A DNA stretch of 64,000 bases from Chlorophyllum brunneum (taxonomy: Eukaryota; Basidiomycota; Agaricomycetes; Agaricales; Agaricaceae), in NCBI GenBank assembly GCA_963576785.1, contig OY756139.1, positions 682,001 through 746,000 on the forward strand. The letters are read 5' to 3'. Under the pieces are notes generated by a model, which was given only the letters and a program-made list of their open reading frames with translations, did not search any database and was not told the DNA's origin. Below, piece after piece: positions 22,454 through 34,472 of the stretch. Both the position numbers and the translations under genes were made by a program. The first letter of the stretch is position 1; each line of letters opens with the position of its first letter.

Positions 22454-24404
22454 TCAGCGCTGGACGGGAATTGTGAGGAAGAGACGCACGACAAAGTGAT
22501 GCCTTCCGATTCCGATCGTCCGCAATTTTGGATTCTCTGGTGTGAGCATCATACGGATTGCGTTTTCTAACGTGAACGTGGTCCCCTGTTGGCATTCAAC
22601 ATGCGCTGGTGAGGCATTTGGGAGCAGCACTTCTTTGCCGAGTTTGATAGCATGAGAAACGTATGGTATCCAGTAAACACCAAGTTTGAGAGTGTGGAGG
22701 TTCCGTGCGCCAGATATCATTAGTTGGATTGCTGACTATATGAAGAGTTAGTTAATTATGAAGTATGAGGTATGAAAGCCTCGTGCCTACCATGTCAGGA
22801 ACGGCGACCGCGCACGCCAAGAGCTCTAGTTTCCCAAACAAAGTCTTCAAACACCTAATGTCGCTCATCGTGAGTTCAACATTCCCGATATCAAACTCCC
22901 TCAGACAGTCCCCATTCAATCTCGCCAAGTCCAACAAGAACATCCTTGGAACCATCGTTCCATCACTACCTATACCATCCGCCGCAGTCCCACTGATGTA
23001 TCTTGTATTGTTCATCATGAAAGCGTGAAGTTTGAACTTTTCCAGTCCTGGATTCGGTAGGATATCTTTAATCCATGTCCATAACTTGCCTGGACCGAGG
23101 GTATCGACTGTGTTGGTTCGCACAGTAAGGGAAGTCAACGTGGGCATTTGATCTGGTGGTGGAACTTTGGCTGTACGGAAGGACGGAAGGTATTCTGTGT
23201 CAAGGATTTTGAGATTGGGTAGACATGTAAGGATTGTGGGTATCGAAGTTGCTGGAGCACCTTTGAGGCGGAGACTTGTGAGGAGGGGGAGATGTGTGAG
23301 AACTGTTATGAGGATAGTTGGTGGGACGCCGGCGCAGCGCTGTAGTTCAACACAAAGAAACACAAGAGATACAGAAAAGGGTATAAGGGTTGAGACGTAC
23401 ATTCTGCGGGAGGACAAGGAAATACACTGACTCCGAGCTCCAGGTGGGTGAGGGTCGGGCCGAGAGGTTCACTCCAGCCTTGTAGAACCCTTGGAGGGCC
23501 TTCCATACACCATAAGCTGATGCTACGAAGGCCTGTGAGGGTGTTGAGCTGCGTCCAGACGTCCGCTCCAAGATCGCTATGCGTTCGGATTGTGAGTTCG
23601 CGTAAGGGGTGCTTGTGCTTGCGGATCACATCGATCAATGAAAGAAGTGTACCGTCGGTCGAAACGGAATCATCGATCCAAGCGAAAGAGACGAGCTTTG
23701 TGCATAGACCCAGGGCACGAAGAATAGTATCCATCGTCGTTGGGAAGCCTGTGCGAAGACTTCTATGGACAGAACCTGTCGCGGAGCAGTATTCATTAAC
23801 GAGAGATCCTCGATAGTTGAACGAAGATCGTTACCCACCAGTCTCGGTAATATGTCGTACATATTTGGCAAGTTCGGGTCGTTCCAGTAAGGTTAATGCG
23901 GGGTGATGCAATGGGGACTGTCGTGTTCAAATTAATTAGTTCACTCCTCTGCAGGGACTCGCGGTTGTAAGTGATGAGTAAGCCTCCGCATGCGACTAGT
24001 CTGAAAATCTCCTCAAAAGTTTGGCCGAAGCATAGAAGGATGCCTCCCATGCAGCTCGGTATATCCTCGTGGGTGGGTTCTGAGGTCACCAGTCAAGATG
24101 ACTGAACTTTGTCGACCGGGACACCCGACGGATACGATCATCCCCACATGGTATCGAGCTCCAAGCCAATACTAGCAAATAATGAGTGAATATTCACCTG
24201 GGGTATTGCCCTTGAGTTAAGCTCCCGGTAGAGTAAAGGCGTTGCGATCCTATTAAACGTTTTGTTGACCAAAGTGCATGCGAAATAATCCTGTCTCGTG
24301 GTCAGCCCGTCGAGGATGATAGGCAAGATATCAATTGGGAGGTCATCGGTGACAAGAGGAGTCCTGTAGAAGGAGCGCGAGGGTCTTTTTGAGTAGAGTC
24401 GCAT
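22454..24404 (-). CDS. F-box/LRR protein, five exons
   Basis: Exons 24198-24404, 23839-23917, 23432-23775, 22791-23339 and 22454-22735 give 486 residues. The F-box is at about residues 15-55 (DDLPIDILPIILDGLTTRQD, then ACTLVNKTFNRIATPLLY). It is followed by HPALTLLERPELAKYVRHI, the standard element in mushroom F-box proteins that precedes the repeats. Leucine-rich repeats include LTHLPLLTSLRLKGAP and LTCLPNLKILDTEYLP. It is expected to be a substrate receptor of an SCF ligase. The first intron is 279 nt, longer than local norms, so a small exon could be hidden there. The exon-3 donor is GTCAGT. The gene is divergent from DPH5 with 171 bp between start codons. Confidence 0.72.
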
Positions 24405-24575
24405 GGATGATAGGAAGGCTGAAGTGCACACTTACATCTGGCTCTTGAGCTTATGAGTGGGCTGAGGACAAGAAGCCGAGCAGGGACGATCAGTCACACC
24501 GAGCTCACCGAGTGATCGATCTCACCTGATCCGGACACATATTTTTAGCCCTGTCCAATCCTCTCTCCTCCCTCC
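24405..24575. promoter_or_regulatory. shared bidirectional promoter region F-box/DPH5
   Basis: Only 171 bp separate the proposed start codons of two head-to-head genes, so the 5' regions of both must lie here. No individual element is certain. Confidence 0.45.
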
Positions 24576-25901
24576 ATGTTCTTCATCATCGGCCTGGGCC
24601 TTTCTGACGAAAAAGATGTCACTCTGCGGGGGCTAGAAGTACGGGTATTCTCAAGGCTAAATCGATTAAGACTAAGTCCACCCAGGCCATAAAAAACTCG
24701 ACCAGAGTCTACCTAGAAGCATACACAAGTATCCTCATGATCCAGAAGGAGCGTCTGGTCCGTCGTGCCCGTAACTATTTCCCAAGAATATCACCCACGA
24801 TGTTCCCAAAAGGAAGCTTTTTATGAAAAACCACTCATTCTCGCGGATCGGGACATGGTGGAGACACAGAGTGACGAGATTCTTCATAATGCCGACAAAG
24901 AGGACATATCGCTTCTTGTCGTTGGTGATCCTTTCGGGTGAGTCACTCATATCGTCCAGTCCAATCCATCCTGAGTAAAAAGTCGTCTGATAATAATCTA
25001 TATCACTTGTGACATGTTATCTGCTTCGAAACACCATACCCGATGCTTACCCGATCAACATCTTATCCCATGTCAACACAATTACTCTACACCATCACAA
25101 AACATCACACACACCTAATGATACCACTATTACCACCACTACATCTGCGCTCATATGTGTTCTTCAACACCACGACTTACCCCTTTATCTATGAATAACA
25201 TTGCGGATTCAACCCATTAGCGCCACTACACACACCGATATTATTCTTCGGGCACGCGCTCTTCATATCCCCACACGGGTAATCCATAACGCCTCTATCA
25301 TGAACGCCGTTGGCGCATGTGGCCTCCAGCTGTACAATTTTGGACAAACGGTTTCTCTCGTATTTTTCACCGAAACATGGAAGCCAGACAGTTTCTATGA
25401 CCGGATTAAGGAAAATGCGGATTTGGGTATGCATACCCTCGTCTTATTGGATATAAAGGTCAAAGAACAGAGTGAAGAAAATTTGGCACGGTCAGTCGAC
25501 CTTGCATCATATCATAAAGATTAGGTTATTTGATCATCTCATCATCCAGAGGGCGCAAGATCTACGAACCACCACGATACATGTCCATTCCACTAGCGGT
25601 CTCTCAGCTCATTGAGGTCGAACAATCTCGACAGTCTGGCACACTCTCTCCCAACACAACCCTCGCAATTGGCCTTTCTCGTGTCGGAGGCGGGGATGGG
25701 CATCAACGCATCGTCGCCGGTACCCTCACAGAACTCTCTCAACAACCAGATGATATTTTTGGGGAACCACTCCACAGCCTTGTGATAGTTGGTAAACGTC
25801 TACACCACCTTGAAGTAGACTATTCAAAAGAGTTTGCCGTGGATAAGGAAAATTGGGAAAATATTGCCAAGGAGGTGTACGGGTGCGCTCTAGATGATTG
25901 A
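24576..25901 (+). CDS. DPH5: diphthine methyl ester synthase
   Basis: Exons 24576-24638, 24686-24757, 24813-24937, 25221-25490 and 25550-25901 give 293 residues, the usual DPH5 length. The SAM-dependent tetrapyrrole-methylase-type fold is seen in [44 protein letters not shown] (split across intron 3), [35 protein letters not shown] and YEPPRYMS. The enzyme methylates the modified histidine of elongation factor 2 in diphthamide synthesis in the cytosol. Donors of introns 2 and 4 are GTCCGT and GTCAGT, both with C at +3. Intron 3 is 283 nt. Identification is firm; donor choice rests on the conserved protein sequence across junctions. Confidence 0.95.
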
Positions 25902-26210
25902 CCTATACTTGTCCGTCATGCTTTTGGAAACCTCATATACCGATTTAGCTGAGACGTCGATCTAGGGGGCGTAGAACGAACTGCGTGGTGGGAGTTAGGG
26001 CGAGCTGCTATTTCTGCTTGACTTCTTCACCGACACCCCCGAGTGATGATCGTTTCATCTTGCTATGGTGGGAGTAGTATCCTTGAAGACAGGACAGCTG
26101 ATGTGATGATACTAAAGCGTGGTATTTTGATATGGACACGTTCTACGAATATTAAAAGCATCGAGAAAGCATTCCGACATTATGACCCGAGCTTCTGGTA
26201 GTATGTTCTT
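25902..26210. other. convergent spacer DPH5/AsnRS
   Basis: About 310 bp between two gene 3' ends; no supported feature. Confidence 0.45.
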
Positions 26211-28310
26211 TCAAGGAGTAGCGCGGCCAGGCCACCTGAGACCATATCTGTCAGTCCTATTTTGAAAGGAAAAAAAGGTATCTCACCTAGGATATAACGA
26301 ACACTCGCGAACAGTATACCTATTAGCAAGCCAAGCGAGGAATCGCTACGGCAAAACGCGTCAGCTGATATCCACCCTCACGCAAAACCACGCACCTCAA
26401 CTCCCAGTCCGTACCCACCGTGCTCGGTAGTACCATATTTACGTTGATCAGTGTACCAGTAATACGGCGCTGCATCAATACCCTCCTTCTTATACGCGGC
26501 CAACAATTCCTCCTCATCCGAGATCCTCATAGATCCACCAACAATTTCACCGACATTGGGCATCAACAAATCACAACTCTCAGTATACACCACACTATCC
26601 CCGTCCTTTCTCGGCATCTTCTTCATGTAAAATGCCTTCAACTCGGCAGGGAAGCCATACAGGAAGACAGGTTTGCCAATGATGTCTGTCATTTGACGTT
26701 CGGCGGCCTCAGCGATGTCATCACCGACTTTGTGTTCGACCATTTTGATTTGACCAGTTTCGTCTTTGATGGGATTGCCTTCTGCGTCTTCTTCGGGGCG
26801 CTTGATACCGTGTTCGTTGAGCCAGTTGATGGTATCGACGTAGCTCAGACGCGTGAAGGGACGGGTGGGGGCTTTAAAGGAAGGGTGGAGGGATTTGATG
26901 AGTGCGGCCGAGGTTGGGTCAGCGAGGAGGATGTCAACAGTTTTGCATATCTGAGGAATGTGATGAGCATTGGTTGGCGGGAGACCACATGAAATAGAAC
27001 GCACAATTTCCTCAATGTGAGTCATGAGATCATTGAAATCGATAAACGCGAGCTCAGCTTCTAAGTGGGTATATTCGCTCAAGTGACGTCTTGTATGACT
27101 AAAAACCTGGCTTCAGAGGGTGGAGTTTGACAAAGTAGCAAAGAGTACTTGCCTGTTTTCAGCACGGAAACTCTCTTGCACACAGAACACGTCACCTAAG
27201 CTGGGCAAACATGTCTCCAGATATAGTTGGGAACTTTGCGTGAGGAAGGCTGGCTGGCCGTAGTAATCCAACTTGAATAAGGTGGCTCCACCTTCAACTT
27301 GGGTTTGCACGAGACATGGTGTGGTAACTTCTAGTATGTTCTCCGATCTGAAAGCCTGGCGGAAGGCCGAGAGGAGGTGAGAGCGCAGACGGAGGACAGC
27401 CGACGCGTTTTCACCGCGAAGGACAAGGTGACGGAGGTCGGCCTGGATCGACGGGTCGGATTTCTGTAAGGCAGGGTGGACGATCAAGTTCCGGGCTGTG
27501 ATAAACAATTGATGGCCCTACCTCGTTCAAGCGGTTGGTGAAGGCATCGTCGGCACTTGGAGCAGCGCCAACGACTTTCCAGTAATCAATGGTGAGCTCA
27601 TGACCGCCTGGTGCTGTTTTGCCTTCAGGTACAGGTTGCAAAGTACCAACAAGCTCAACGGTTGACTCGATTGTGAGCGTTAGCGCTTCATAGGTTTGTG
27701 CCTGATTAAGTGGTTAGCGCTGAAGTGCGTCAGATCAAGTAATGAAATGTACCACACGACCCGAGAGCACGCTTTGTAGGTAACCAGTGCCATCGCGGAG
27801 AACGATGAAGATAATACCCTTCTGATCACGTAGACGGTGTACCCATCCAAAAACACGGACACGTCGGCCACGGAGGTCAGCAAGTTGGGAAATCTTGGCC
27901 TGATATTGAAAAAATAAGCAACAAATCCATTTGTAATAAATGAGATCACATACCCTGGTTGCCTTGGGCAATGCCTGGTCTTCTTCTAGTACAATCTTCT
28001 TGCTCTCTTCTAGCAGCGTATCCCTCTTCTCCTTCAATTCCGCCTTCGCCTTGGCCTCTTTCTCTGCAAGTTCTTCAGCCTTCTTCCTCTTCTTCTCCAG
28101 TCCATCGGCAGTTTTCTTTGCCTTTTTCAGCGAAGACTGAGTCGCCTCGTCGTATTTACCAGCAGCATCTTTCCGGATAAGATACTTGGTTCCGTCACTG
28201 CCAGCAGCGTTGGTATAGAGAGCGTACCCAAGCGTCTGGTAGGGTGCGGCCTGGGTGCCAGTCCCCGTAGTATCGGAACCTGTGGCTTCGTCGATGTATA
28301 TTGTAGACAT
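26211..28310 (-). CDS. asparagine--tRNA ligase, cytoplasmic
   Basis: Exons 27954-28310, 27753-27899, 27522-27701, 27153-27463, 26396-27098, 26287-26345 and 26211-26235 give 593 residues. A lysine/glutamate-rich amino extension (about residues 45-115) precedes the OB-fold anticodon-binding domain ([20 protein letters not shown]). The class II catalytic core shows motif 2 [20 protein letters not shown] and motif 3 [14 protein letters not shown]. The protein charges tRNA-Asn and is homologous to yeast DED81. Intron 4 (27099-27152) must be GC-AG: GCAAGT is the only donor that keeps FRAEN-SHTRRH. The last exon is 25 nt and completes [10 protein letters not shown]. It is convergent with DPH5 and divergent from the DUF2828 gene. 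Confidence 0.95.
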
Positions 28311-28966
28311 AGTGTTGCAAGGAGTTGCCAGCAAATATCAAGTGGGGTGAATAGAAATTGGCTGGATTTGGCGGTTATTATCCGCGAATGATCTGACTCG
28401 ATCGCTCTATCTTATCTTATCTCTTCTCAGCACGAGGTCGTTGCTATGTTGAGGCTCATTTGATGCACTGATGCATGGCTTGTATTTTTTTACCCCTGTG
28501 CTTCGTGTCTACTTCTCATGTAAGTGTGTGCATCATGTCAGTGTGGCTGTTATCGTTTCAGAGGTGGACCATCTTCGCGGAGATTGAAAGCTGTGCAGAA
28601 ATGAATGAGCACGGAACCGACGCTTTTCTTTCCTGAGCCTCCATGTCACTGCGTCTGGTACAACTACATGGTCTCCCTCAAAGGTTCTCTGGTAGAGTCC
28701 TCGTGCAGAACAACTCACCAAAGACACACTCAAGCACCGGCCTAGTCGACGTAAACTTGCTGGCGGTAGGTGTAAACAGTCACCTGAACAACCAGTCATT
28801 GGTTGACCAATCGAATCATGATGTCACATATTCTCCGATGGAATCATAGCGAGTCACCCGCCGTCATTCGATTGGTTTCCAGACAAAACTTAGGGTCCAA
28901 GGTGGAGATCTTCGACGGGATATAAAGTGTCCTGGGGCATTCCTACTGCTTTCCAGTACTCGCAGC
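28311..28966. promoter_or_regulatory. divergent promoter region AsnRS/DUF2828
   Basis: About 650 bp between two divergent start codons. The plus-strand gene has TATAAAG at 28921-28927, some 40 nt before its ATG. Other open frames here have no support. Confidence 0.5.
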
Positions 28967-31234
28967 ATGGCCACTCAGTCTATTGCTCGCACTTCTCAGA
29001 ACGTCACCCTCCCCGATATTCCTGAGCTATTCAATCCTGACTTCCTCAATGTCCTTGTCCCCGACTCCAAGGCTGACGCCATGGACGTAGAGAAAGTCGA
29101 TGTCCAAACTCCAACCAATCCACTTATGACAGCCCTCATGACCGACACTCGCACATTCACTGAAAATATGGCGCAGGCCTTCAGCTCTACAGGCTCAGCT
29201 ACCCTCGACGCGTTCAATGGTCTTAACGCATGGTCCTTCAAGGAGGTTAACGAAGCTCTCGAAAAAGCCTGGACCGAGGATCCTAACGTAACTCTGAGGA
29301 TCATCTGGAACATGAGGAGCATCCACGACGGCAAGGGCGAGAAGGAACTGTTCTACAGGTAAGCATTTTCCAACAATAGTTAGACAATATTAACTGACAT
29401 ACTCGAATCTGTCTCAAGGTCATTCGGCTGGCTGTATGACAACCACCCACGTACTGCCCTCTCCAATCTCCACATGCTCGTCGCTCCTTCATGCACGACA
29501 CCCAAAAATAGGAACATCGCGCGTCCTCATGGCTACTGGAAGGATCTCCTACATATTTTGGCACTGGCTACGTGTGGCCAGCTTAGTAACATCTCCGTCA
29601 AACCCACTTTCCTCCACAACTACACCCCAAAATCCAAAAATCATTGGACACGCAAGCCTAAGCGTTCCAAGACAGCCGAGGAGGTTCAAGCGTCGGAAGC
29701 ACTAGCACGAACTCGTGCTCAGGAACAAAGGAAGAAAACCCACCAGCAGTTCCATCAGAGGCTGGTCCAGAAACTAACTAACGATCCCAAGTACCGGGCG
29801 CTGTACATCACAGTAGCTAGGCTCTTCGCCCAACAGATTCGGAAGGATGTGAAGGCTCTCGAGGAGCTTCAGACCATTGACATCAAAGAAGACAAAAAGC
29901 GCTACTATGAGCTTCTAATGTCTATCTCCCTCGCTGGAAAATGGGCCCCCACTCCCGCAGGGTCTCATGATCGAGTCACCAACATCTCCACCGCCATCTG
30001 CCAACTCCTGTTCTCTCCGAATGAAAACGCCGGACCGGACGCGATCGGACCTCTCCCTTCCGCTGCACCCCACCCCATTCCTAACAACACTGAGAATTGT
30101 ATCATTCTGCGGAACTTCTACGCTCACTGGATTCTCAAACCTCTCCGTGAGATTAACTGTTGCCCAGAACCCCTCATGTCTGCGAATAAGTGGACAGAGA
30201 TACGGTACGGGCGTGTTCCTTCTGTTTGCATGGCGAATAACAAGACGCGTTTCCTTGAGCACGACCCCGATGGTTTCCAACAGTTCCTCGTTGACGTCGA
30301 GAGTGGGAAGAGGAAAGTCAGTGGAGCGACACTGATGCCCCACGAGCTCGTCGCGGAAGCTATACGTCTCAACAATGACGCTCAGAATGTGGGTTCCAAC
30401 AGCAAATTCCCCAAGGTTGCAGAGTTCAAGAGGAACATGGCGGAGCAGGAGATGAAGGTGGTCGATGCGCAATGGCGTTCACTAGTCTCGAGGATGAGGG
30501 AGAGCGGGAATTTGGACAATAGCTTGGCAATTTGCGATGTCTCTGGATCAATGGGCTCTGTGGAATACTTCGACAAGAAGCATGTGTCCCCCATCTTCCC
30601 TTCAATCGCACTTTCTCTTATGCTGGCTTCGCTCACGAAACCTCCCTTCAACGCCGGCTTCATAACGTTTTCTGCTAGGCCTGAATTTGTTCGTCTGGAC
30701 AATCTGGAGGAAACGAGTCTTGCTACGATCGTGAATAAAATGGCTCGTTCGGCATGGGAAATGAACACCGATTTTCAGGCTGTCTTCCTCAAGCTTCTCC
30801 TCCCACTCGCAAAACAGCATAATATCGCGAAGGAAGATATGGTCAAACGGATCTTTGTGTTCTCCGATATGCAGTTTGACCAGGCCGCACGAGACCCCTC
30901 AAAGTGGGAAACGAATCACGATCTAGTGGAGGAGGCGTACAAGAAGGCAGGGTATGACGTGCCTGAGATTGTGTATTGGAACTTGCTTGGGTCCCCAACG
31001 AGGAGCACGACGGTTGAAGTCGAGGCGGAGAGGAAGGGAGTGGCGATGATGAGTGGGTTCTCGGCCGCCATGATGAAGGTGTTCATGGGCGAGGCTGAGG
31101 AGGAGGAAGAGTGGTCGGAGGTGACGGCCGAAGGTCAGGTTGTGGAGAAGAAGGAAGATGAATTCACACCGCTGAATATCATGAAGAAAGCGCTGTTCAG
31201 GAAGTCGTTCGATGGACTTGTGGTCGTTGATTAA
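28967..31234 (+). CDS. DUF2828 protein with TROVE-like region and vWA domain
   Basis: Exons 28967-29358 and 29419-31234 give 735 residues. The amino half matches the DUF2828 helical region related to TROVE modules (RIIWNMRSIHDGKGEKELFY, then FGWLYDNHPRTALSNL and YWKDLLHILA). A lysine/arginine/glutamine-rich insert follows near residues 200-250. The C-terminal von Willebrand A-like domain has the MIDAS motif in AICDVSGSMGS and a second strand RIFVFSDMQFDQA. TROVE proteins such as Ro60 bind small structured RNAs; RNA binding here is inferred by analogy. TATAAAG sits about 40 nt before the ATG. The family is widespread in fungi and plants but its function is poorly known. Confidence 0.85.
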
Positions 31235-31417
31235 AGCATTTTTGGTCATCCTTTCATTTCATTTTTGATACCCCACCCCTCACATATAAATTAGCGTAGT
31301 ATATTTACTGTTACAATCACAACTCGTCAACAAACTGTAAAATGACTTTCGAGTTTGAGCTATAATACAATTACTGGTTCACGATAAATTATACCCGCCT
31401 AGCTCAAGTTCCCTTCG

Positions 31418-31966
31418 TTACACCGGGCGTCCATCCTCTGAGCAAATCTTCTTCCCCACCTCAACAAATAACCGTCTTTCCAACGAACCCACAATAGTCA
31501 ACGCACCCAGCATAATCGCACACAGCAACTCCATAGCTGCATCGGCATACACGATCCCCACTGGCCCTTTCAAACTCGATGTCCCATCACCGAATAACCC
31601 ACCACCTCGATGGCCGAAATAATCTATACGTTGAGCTACGAGCGTCGTCGAAAACCCCGCAGTGAATATGACCGCGAGAAATGTATTCATTGCTAAACTG
31701 GCAGATTTCGAAGTTGGGGGTAAGAGTTGCCAAGGACTTGGATGTGGAGGACATGTGGCTCGCCACCTTGAACGAAAGATTATGATGAAGAGGTGTGTTG
31801 AGATATGGACTATTGTTGTGCATGTAGCTGTAAGTCCGAGAAGGAATGATGTTATTCCGGCGTTGACTAGTAAGAGGGATAAGTCGGTTATGGAGAAAAT
31901 GAGGATTAAGGAGAGGAGGATGGTGACTTTCAAAGTTGCCACAGGCACAGAGATTGAGTCTGCCAT
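31418..31966 (-). CDS. four-helix membrane protein (paralogue 1)
   Basis: This single-exon 182-residue protein has hydrophobic segments at about residues 11-36 (VTILLSLILIFSITDLSLLL), 38-64, 91-112 and 140-162, with a proline-rich loop (CPPHPSPWQLLPPTSK) between helices 2 and 3. The layout and several positions (INAGxxSFLxGLxAxxxxIVHxxTH-like pattern in helix 2, SLxxxxLLAxxF in helix 3) match the protein at 33277-33816, making them a same-strand duplicate pair 1.3 kb apart. The location is probably an internal or plasma membrane. I recognise no family and no function can be inferred. It is convergent with the DUF2828 gene. Confidence 0.65.
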   Translation of the reverse strand: MADSISVPVATLKVTILLSLILIFSITDLSLLLVNAGITSFLLGLTATCTTIVHISTHLFIIIFRSRWRATCPPHPSPWQLLPPTSKSASLAMNTFLAVIFTAGFSTTLVAQRIDYFGHRGGGLFGDGTSSLKGPVGIVYADAAMELLCAIMLGALTIVGSLERRLFVEVGKKICSEDGRPV

Positions 31967-33276
31967 GTCAGCGTCTCATTTCACGGAGGGTTTGAAACAC
32001 CATCTTGGAAGTACTTATACTGGGTAGGTTGATATAATGCGTCAAGGTAACCGAGGTTATTTAGAAATAGCGACTTCTTCCGGTGGGTATTTACGTCCAA
32101 ATTTAAGGCTTGGTAATGCGGTCGTAACGCCGGGAATCGGGTTGCATAAGGCGTGGTACAAAGTGTTCCAGATCAGCCGCTCTTTGATGAGCTACTATAC
32201 CCACTGCTGTTGAAGAGCAACAATCACAACCAAAATATGTTTATATATCATACGTGGGCAAGGTGCTCTCGTAAGAATGACCTTGCTTTCTCTCGTAAAA
32301 ATGCTCCCCAACTTTGTGAGTACCTCAAACCTCATCGTACCAGAGTTACATCACATCGAAGAGAGACGAGAGCCAGAAAACATGGGAAGGGAATCCCATG
32401 CATATTCGAAGGTTGAATATGATGAATGGTATCCGTAGGTTGTTCACTCGCCAGTGGCTATACCGATGGAGCTTCGATTCATCCGGTTGCTGAACACCGG
32501 GCGCTGAGCTCTGGAATGTAGACTAAAATAACAATTTCAGTCTCGTAAACGTCGAGAGCTGTGTATTTAGAGAATAACTACCTAAAATAACAATCTACAA
32601 GTACACTTAGTAGACGAAAGTAATTGACTTAGTTAATCAACTCACCTCAGTCTCGTAAACTCGAGAGCTGAGGTGCTGGTGGCCGCAAATGACCTTATAT
32701 ACTTTAGAGGAGAAACTGAGACAAATTCAAAATAGAAACTCGTCCGTGCATCGTAACGTGACACTTTTCATACTGCCGACCCTGTCTTCTGTACCAGGCG
32801 TCGACGCGAGTTTGTGCTCACTGCATGGAAGTAGTAGGCGCCTCCCCTATGAAGCGAGAGCCCGTGGTACGGGTCGGATTTAGGTGAAGGCGTGTTTGTG
32901 GTGACCGCGCCTCGGAGGAAAATAGCATTTAGAGTGATCATCAACTGATTTCTTGATTCCAGATGTAGATTGTAACGTAGTTTCTGGAATCAAGCTCAAG
33001 ACGTCACTATTAACTTTTAAATCCCATGATAGTAGTACGCCACAAGGCCGTTAGGGTGAGCGGTTTGAAGCTGGGGCGATAACCTGCTAACACGCAGGGC
33101 AGTCACAAGTGGATTGTGCTGGGAGATGTAACCGACGTGGAGCGCTGTATCTATGCGAGTTGGTACCTCCATGCTATCGCCATGCATACAAAGTGTTACT
33201 AGTATTAGACTCTACCAACAGAAGTCGTCTCATCGGTGAAAGTGCAACCGCTACTCTCCCAAGATGTATTTTAGCT
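31967..33276. other. spacer between the four-helix paralogues, containing a hairpin repeat
   Basis: About 1.3 kb without a supported gene. It contains the hairpin-rich repeat at 32523-32675, described separately; the insertion lies between the two duplicated genes. Confidence 0.5.
32523..32675. repeat. dispersed hairpin repeat, copy 1
   Basis: Two hairpins occur in series: 32535-32561, and 32643-32675, where CACCTCAG pairs with CTGAGGTG around a short loop containing CAGTCTC. The stretch CTAAAATAACAAT appears twice (32523-32535 and 32582-32594), and ACACTTAGTAG lies between the hairpins. The same order of parts is found at 52757-52914, so this is a dispersed element, possibly a fragment of an LTR or a non-autonomous transposon. 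Confidence 0.55.
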
Positions 33277-33816
33277 TTACGCACCCGCACTCCCCGAGAA
33301 ATCCTTCAGCAGAATCCTCCTCGTCAACTCCAAATATATCTTCCTCTCCTTAATCCCAACATAAAACGACCATACCAATATCCCTGCACACAGCAATTGG
33401 AATCCCGCATCAAAACCAGCCACGATGGGCACTTGGACAAGGACGAGAATATCTTCTGAAGTGAATACGAACATCGATACACCGAATGCTGACAAGTACA
33501 GCAATGCAAGGAGCATGGTTACAAGGAGGCTGGATACCGTCGATGTTGGTGGAAATACACCACTACCGGGTGTACTTTTATGTGTTTTGCCATTGGGGGG
33601 TACGGATAATGTGTGGAGGGCACGTCTCTCGCGAGCGTGGATGACGATGCGGTGAGTTCCGAGATGGACTATGCTCGCAGATGAAGCGGCCATCCCGGCG
33701 AACAAAGAGCCGAAACCAAAGTTCGCGAGCATGAGGGCACAATCGATTATGGACAGAACGAGTGCTATGCATAATGCGATTTTTGCTCGTTGTGTGATGA
33801 TTGGGATGCTGTCCAT
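33277..33816 (-). CDS. four-helix membrane protein (paralogue 2)
   Basis: This single-exon protein has 179 residues from the ATG at 33816; the open frame extends further upstream but without an ATG. Hydrophobic segments lie at about residues 10-32 (IALCIALVLSIIDCALMLA), 36-60, 95-122 and 130-160, with a Ser/Pro/Thr loop before helix 3 (SGVFPPTSTVSSLL). It corresponds to 31418-31966 helix by helix, including the IVHLGTH/IVHISTH motif after helix 2. Both end in a basic amphipathic segment. The function is unknown. The conserved His-containing turn after helix 2 is the best candidate for a functional site. Confidence 0.65.
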   Translation of the reverse strand: MDSIPIITQRAKIALCIALVLSIIDCALMLANFGFGSLFAGMAASSASIVHLGTHRIVIHARERRALHTLSVPPNGKTHKSTPGSGVFPPTSTVSSLLVTMLLALLYLSAFGVSMFVFTSEDILVLVQVPIVAGFDAGFQLLCAGILVWSFYVGIKERKIYLELTRRILLKDFSGSAGA

Positions 33817-34472
33817 GGCTGGGCAGCCGGAGAGTGCAGATAGGTCTCTAAAAAAGTTTGGGGGGAGCTGTGCGAAGGGGTGGCCCAAGAAATGCTGTTT
33901 TTAAGAGGCATTTGTTTGATGAAGGAGACAGTAGATAGCGCTCGCTGGACCCCAGGCTATTCGGTGTTGTTAAGTAGAACGTTATCAGTCTTCTAAAATT
34001 TGGTTGCTGCATTGGCGCACAGCCGATTGTTGGGCGCCGTTCGAAGCTCGTATCCCCTCTTGGACGAAGGGTCTGAGGCTGTTGGTGACACTTACGCTCC
34101 TTGAACTGAGAGTCCACCGAGAACAGTTGCCCGACGTCAGACGCGTAGTGTGGTCAAGCGTGTGCGTGGTGAAATCTCCAGGAGGGAAGTGTTATCACAA
34201 TCTCAATCAACAGCAGATATTAAGGTGATTGCCTGATGTTAGAAACATATAGGAATCTGCGAAGTATACAAGTGGCAGATAGGCTAACACAGAAGTGCTT
34301 CAACAAGCCAAAAACGTGAAAGGTGATTATACGGTATGCAATGAAGGGCTCACAATCTAACAAGATTGCCACGTTCTCGCCAGATTAAATTTTTGTTCCT
34401 GCAAGAGTCCTGCAACTCCGTCTGAGGCATACAATCCCCGATGTGCAGGATTGTCTCGAATCGAACCCATCG
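33817..34472. other. intergenic, nothing recognised
   Basis: About 650 bp between the second four-helix gene and the 3' end of LSM4; no supported feature. Confidence 0.45.
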
